Shown piece after piece: positions 7,724 through 9,588 of a DNA stretch of 9,588 nucleotides; positions within the stretch are counted from its first letter, which is position 1, and each line of letters begins with the position of its first letter. The translations under genes and the position numbers were made by a program. The stretch is taken from assembly GCA_945861175.1 (NCBI GenBank), contig CAMATR010000038.1, positions 1-9,588 on the forward strand, read 5' to 3'. Under the pieces are notes generated by a model that worked only from the letters and a program-made list of their open reading frames with translations, did not search any database and had not been told where the DNA came from. This stretch comes from Chitinophaga pinensis (GTDB taxonomy: Bacteria; Bacteroidota; Bacteroidia; Flavobacteriales_D; Crocinitomicaceae).

Positions 7724-7753
7724 ATAATTGCCAGAAATAGAAGAATTATCAGC
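7720..7753 (-). promoter_or_regulatory. Leader hairpin A overlapping the leader-peptide stop codon
   Basis: A perfect 10-bp inverted repeat (GCTGATAATT at 7753-7744 on the - strand, AATTATCAGC at 7729-7720) encloses a 14-nt loop. The 5' arm starts within the last Cys codon (7754-7752) and contains the leader stop codon (7751-7749). A ribosome finishing the leader would therefore cover and open the stem, while one stalled at the Cys codons 7772-7761 would leave much of it free. No U-tract follows, so it is not an intrinsic terminator by itself. The arrangement resembles the antiterminator or control stem of ribosome-mediated attenuators; that role is inferred. Confidence 0.6.
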
Positions 7754-7871
7754 ACATGATGCAACAGCAGCACATGCGATTCATCAGAAGATTTTCAATA
7801 AGGAATGTTGAAATACTGAGGTTTTTTATGCCTCTTGTCAATGGATCAGTTGAAATGTTTTTCTTTTTCAT
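7749..7871 (-). CDS. Met/Cys-rich leader peptide (40 aa) of the metY operon
   Basis: A 40-codon ORF lies between the SAM riboswitch and metY. It starts at an ATG (7871-7869) preceded by seven A's, an ordinary Bacteroidota start context, and ends at a TGA (7751-7749). The first 29 residues (MKKKNISTDPLTRG, IKNLSISTFLIENLL) are unremarkable. The last eleven are MNRMCCCCIMC, with five Cys and three Met, and include four consecutive Cys codons at 7772-7761. There is no signal peptide or lipobox logic to the Cys run. Position, size, and enrichment in exactly the amino acids controlled by the operon point to a ribosome-sensing leader peptide rather than a functional protein. Internal ATGs at Met30 or Met33 could be alternative starts. 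I do not recall a named family for it. The alternative is a chance ORF in a structured leader. Confidence 0.65.
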   Translation of the reverse strand: MKKKNISTDPLTRGIKNLSISTFLIENLLMNRMCCCCIMC

Positions 7872-7877
7872 TTTTTT

Positions 7878-8003
7878 ATTTATATTCTTTCGACAACATT
7901 GTCGAAATCAGGAATTGGCACCGATTTTCCAATCCGCAGGGGCGGACTTAAAGTTGGTTGCCAGAGGATCATAGAGCCTGTCTCTTACCTCTTCTTTATA
8001 AAT
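7878..8003 (-). promoter_or_regulatory. SAM-I (S-box) riboswitch
   Basis: The - strand leader of metY contains a complete SAM-I aptamer. P1 pairs AUUUAUA (8003-7997) with UAUAAAU (7884-7878). P2 pairs AGAGG (7992-7988) with CCUCU (7967-7963), extended by AGAG/CUCU around the loop, with the conserved AUGA at 7972-7969. The invariant GGCAACC follows P2. P3 pairs CCAA/UUGG and UCCGC/GCGGA (7957-7929). The hallmark GGUGCCAAUUCC then follows, and P4 is a perfect stem at 7888-7907. The P2 loop CAGG (7980-7977) can pair with CCUG (7912-7909), the expected pseudoknot. S-box aptamers bind S-adenosylmethionine and switch off methionine genes. No ordinary intrinsic terminator follows P1; instead a leader ORF starts 6 nt after it, so the expression platform is unusual. 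Confidence 0.95.
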
Positions 8004-8033
8004 CATAGATCCACCGCTTGTGGAAATGACAAT

Positions 8034-8043
8034 GCAAATTTGC
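8034..8043. repeat. 10-bp perfect palindrome in the divergent intergenic region
   Basis: GCAAATTTGC is its own reverse complement and lies between the riboswitch 5' end and the divergent gene at 8120, directly upstream of the + strand TAAATTTG element. It could be an operator half-site or simply reflect the A/T-rich promoter consensus on both strands (on the - strand it gives CAAATTTGC, one base off a Bacteroidota -7 element). No clear promoter for the - strand operon could be assigned elsewhere in 8004-8119. Confidence 0.3.
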
Positions 8044-8051
8044 TAAATTTG
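8044..8051 (+). promoter_or_regulatory. Candidate Bacteroidota -7 promoter element for the 8120 gene
   Basis: TAAATTTG matches the Bacteroidota sigma-ABfr -7 consensus TAnnTTTG exactly. A weak -33-like TTG lies at 8018-8020, a spacing of 23 bp, at the long end of the accepted range. Transcription would start near 8058, giving a ~60-nt A/T-rich leader before the GTG start at 8120. The motif is short and AT-rich sequence produces it by chance, so this is only a candidate. Confidence 0.35.
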
Positions 8052-8119
8052 ATTTCAATTTTCCTAATTTTTTGTAATAAATATTTCCAAAAAATTTTAT
8101 TGAATAAATATAAATACTT

Positions 8120-8542
8120 GTGAATAAGTCAATTAGAACTGTTTTATTTTTTATTTTATTTTCTATATCAGCCTATATTATGTGGGCTTTTTACTTGAAA
8201 ACGATTATTTTGAATAACAAAAAAAGAACAATCGAGCTGAAATCGTTGGAAAAAGTAAAATGTCTCGCGTTATCAAAATGGGAGGGACAGACACCTGGAC
8301 ATACCTACGGTTTTGAATTAGAAATCAATGGTTATTCTAATCGAACCATACTTTTACTATTGGGTCCAAGAAAAAATGGAATGATGGAGCATGTACTTTT
8401 AAAAAATGGAACGATTGATTTTGAATACATGCGTGATTGGTATTCCGACTCATGCTATATCTGCTTCCCCTCTGAACCCGGATCGAAAATTAAACTTGAT
8501 GTATCGTATCGATTTATGGGTGATGCTGGAAGTTCTTTTTAA
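8120..8542 (+). CDS. Small membrane-anchored protein of unknown function
   Basis: This 140-residue protein opens with a hydrophobic segment (about 7-28, TVLFFILFSISAYIMWAFYL) after a short basic start, so it is either a single-pass inner-membrane protein or carries an uncleaved signal anchor. The rest looks like a small beta-rich domain: TYGFELEINGYSNRTILLL (about 63-81), a MEHVLLKNGTIDFEY stretch (from about 89), and a Cys pair in DSCYICFPSEPGSK (Cys111, Cys114) before KIKLDVSYRF. I do not recognise the family. The start is GTG at 8120-8122, and the next Met (residue 21) would cut away the membrane segment. It is transcribed away from the sulfur operon, and its 3' end overlaps the convergent lipoprotein gene by 29 bp. 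Nothing links it to sulfur metabolism. Confidence 0.8.
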   Translation: MNKSIRTVLFFILFSISAYIMWAFYLKTIILNNKKRTIELKSLEKVKCLALSKWEGQTPGHTYGFELEINGYSNRTILLLLGPRKNGMMEHVLLKNGTIDFEYMRDWYSDSCYICFPSEPGSKIKLDVSYRFMGDAGSSF

Positions 8543-9533
8543 AAATTCGAACATTCAACCATTCGGACATTCCTCCATCGCTATCTGTGACAAGTGAAAG
8601 AAAGTAGTCTTGATCATTTTGACTATCAATTGCTAAAGACTCAACCTTCAACAGAATTGGCTCCTTTTCCTCGGTGATCAAAATCACTTCAGGTTGAATG
8701 TGCTTATGAATTTCATTTTCATCAATGTACCCTATAAAACTTCCCAATACTTCGCCGTCATTGACCCAATCGCTTGTGTTTTCGACTGAGCAGGTAAAAA
8801 TTAATCGTTTATTATTTTCATCAGCTGTGGCACCTGAAAAACCGGCTGTTATCCCATTAATCTCAGGTAAGTCAACAGAACTACTTTTTATTTTTAGCTT
8901 CTCCTTTTTATTCTCTAAAAAAGAAATAAAATCTTCTATTTTAAAAGATATCAACTTATTTTTTCCTCGATTAAAAAGATAAATTTTAGCCCCAAGTGTC
9001 GCGGCGGCCTCAATGTTCAGCTCCTCTTCATCGATTTTCGCCTCATCCATCAATTGCAGATAGAATACAGATAAGTCGTAGGTTTTAATTTGATGATTTT
9101 CGTTCGTGAAGATGCAAATTCCTTTATTTCTTGTAGGCCATTTTGATCCTGAACCAAAAAGAAATAAAGCTGTTTTATCATTCCATTTAAGGGCGCACAT
9201 CGCTTCCAAGTCGTGCTTTTTGGATTTAGGAATTACGCCATCTACCAATTCATCATCTCGCGTCAATAGATGTTTTTTCAAAATAGTTGAAGAATTACTC
9301 ATTTGAAAGAGCCAGGGTGAATTATCGCCGATTAAATAATAGACCTCTCCAATCTTTTCAATCCCTGAGGCTGAAGGGACCAAATTAATTATATTACGAT
9401 CCAACAGTTGAAAACGTAATTTATTTGAAGGATTACAGGAATATGACATTGCGACAAGAGAAAGTAACAAAATGGTAAATCTATATTTGATTAATTTCCA
9501 ATTCAAACTTTTAAAAATAGAATTTTGTTTCAA
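8514..9533 (-). CDS. Putative lipoprotein, DUF6929-like (beta-propeller-type) protein
   Basis: The 339-residue protein has a basic N-region, a hydrophobic segment (about 18-30) and a candidate lipidation Cys33 (AMSYSC followed by NPSNK), a loose Bacteroidota-style lipobox. The mature part is a beta-rich, probable propeller domain with motifs such as SGIEKIGEVYYLIGDNSPWL (56-75), KSKKHDLEAMC (103-113), LFLFGSGSKWPTRN (about 123-136), an INGITAGFSGA segment (about 224-235) and VESLAID. This resembles the Bacteroidota DUF6929 family from memory, whose function is unknown; the assignment needs a profile search. The start is uncertain: TTG at 9531-9533 gives 32 residues before the Cys, while a TTG nine codons later (LNWKLIKYRF) would give a more typical signal length. 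It begins 1 bp after the stop of the upstream partial gene, implying co-transcription. Confidence 0.8.
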   Translation of the reverse strand: MKQNSIFKSLNWKLIKYRFTILLLSLVAMSYSCNPSNKLRFQLLDRNIINLVPSASGIEKIGEVYYLIGDNSPWLFQMSNSSTILKKHLLTRDDELVDGVIPKSKKHDLEAMCALKWNDKTALFLFGSGSKWPTRNKGICIFTNENHQIKTYDLSVFYLQLMDEAKIDEEELNIEAAATLGAKIYLFNRGKNKLISFKIEDFISFLENKKEKLKIKSSSVDLPEINGITAGFSGATADENNKRLIFTCSVENTSDWVNDGEVLGSFIGYIDENEIHKHIQPEVILITEEKEPILLKVESLAIDSQNDQDYFLSLVTDSDGGMSEWLNVRIFKKNFQHHP

Positions 9534-9534
9534 T

Positions 9535-9588
9535 TTAATTTAATCCAAAATGCTTTTCAGCCTCCTCTGCTATATAACCGCCGATTGC
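9535..9588 (-). CDS. C-terminal end of an upstream gene (partial)
   Basis: From the window edge the frame reads 17 codons, AIGGYIAEEAEKHFGLN, to a TAA at 9537-9535. The other two - strand frames hit stops within 54 bp, and this one reads like a soluble helical protein tail (GYIAEEAEKHFG). It ends 1 bp before the start of the lipoprotein gene, so the two are probably one transcription unit. The fragment is too short to identify a family. Confidence 0.55.
   Translation of the reverse strand, partial: AIGGYIAEEAEKHFGLN

Noticed and set aside
7720..7753. Hairpin A as a classical intrinsic terminator of the riboswitch
   Set aside because: The stem is perfect but AU-rich and is followed by GGACGAAG rather than a U-run, so it does not meet the usual criteria on the - strand.
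7750..7776. Nine-base direct repeat CATGTGCTG within the leader
   Set aside because: It is explained by two Met-Cys codon pairs each followed by TG within the leader tail, not a separate repeat element.
7818..7834. GAGG/CCTC mini-hairpin inside the leader ORF
   Set aside because: Only four base pairs with a 9-nt A-rich loop; too weak to call a terminator or anti-aptamer element by eye.
7756..8123. Two + strand ORFs across the riboswitch region
   Set aside because: They are antisense to a well-supported SAM-I aptamer and a leader ORF, and their translations look random (poly-Phe runs, no domain).
1..9588. CRISPR arrays, tRNA/rRNA genes, insertion sequences, phage or defence genes
   Set aside because: No repeat-spacer pattern, cloverleaf, transposase, terminal inverted repeats or recognisable defence domain was seen on either strand.

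Overview
The window is AT-rich DNA that reads as a Bacteroidota chromosome, most likely from Flavobacteriales. The signs are A-rich, Shine-Dalgarno-free start regions, a TAnnTTTG-type promoter element, DUF2490 and other Bacteroidota-type exported proteins, and a SAM-I riboswitch in front of metY. The exact genus is not determined.

Layout. Bases 1-101 hold the 3' end of a + strand gene, closed by a bidirectional terminator at 123-148. From about 8003 down to 123 the - strand looks like one long methionine/sulfur operon. In transcription order it is: SAM-I riboswitch (8003-7878); a 40-codon leader ORF ending in a Met/Cys-rich tail (7871-7749); two overlapping, mutually exclusive hairpins (7753-7681); metY; an intercistronic hairpin; metX; homoserine dehydrogenase; a short YeeE/YedE-like remnant; an OsmC-family gene; a second PLP sulfhydrylase (metZ-like); and two genes for exported proteins (one unknown, one DUF2490). 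On the other side of the riboswitch a small membrane-anchored protein of unknown function runs on the + strand (8120-8542). Its 3' end overlaps a convergent lipoprotein gene (9533-8514). A 17-codon tail of another - strand gene ends the window.

How it works together. Homoserine dehydrogenase makes homoserine, MetX acetylates it, and MetY and/or the MetZ-like enzyme replace the acyl group with sulfide to give homocysteine. The OsmC protein may handle reactive thiols or peroxides. SAM, the end product, is sensed by the riboswitch.

The most interesting element is the leader between riboswitch and metY. It encodes an unlisted 40-residue peptide whose last eleven residues (MNRMCCCCIMC) contain eight Met or Cys. 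Its stop codon lies inside the 5' arm of a perfect 10-bp hairpin, and the 3' arm of that hairpin can instead pair further downstream. The peptide's start codon lies only 6 nt after the riboswitch P1 helix. This suggests a two-input switch: SAM is read by RNA structure, and charged Cys/Met tRNA is read by a translating ribosome.
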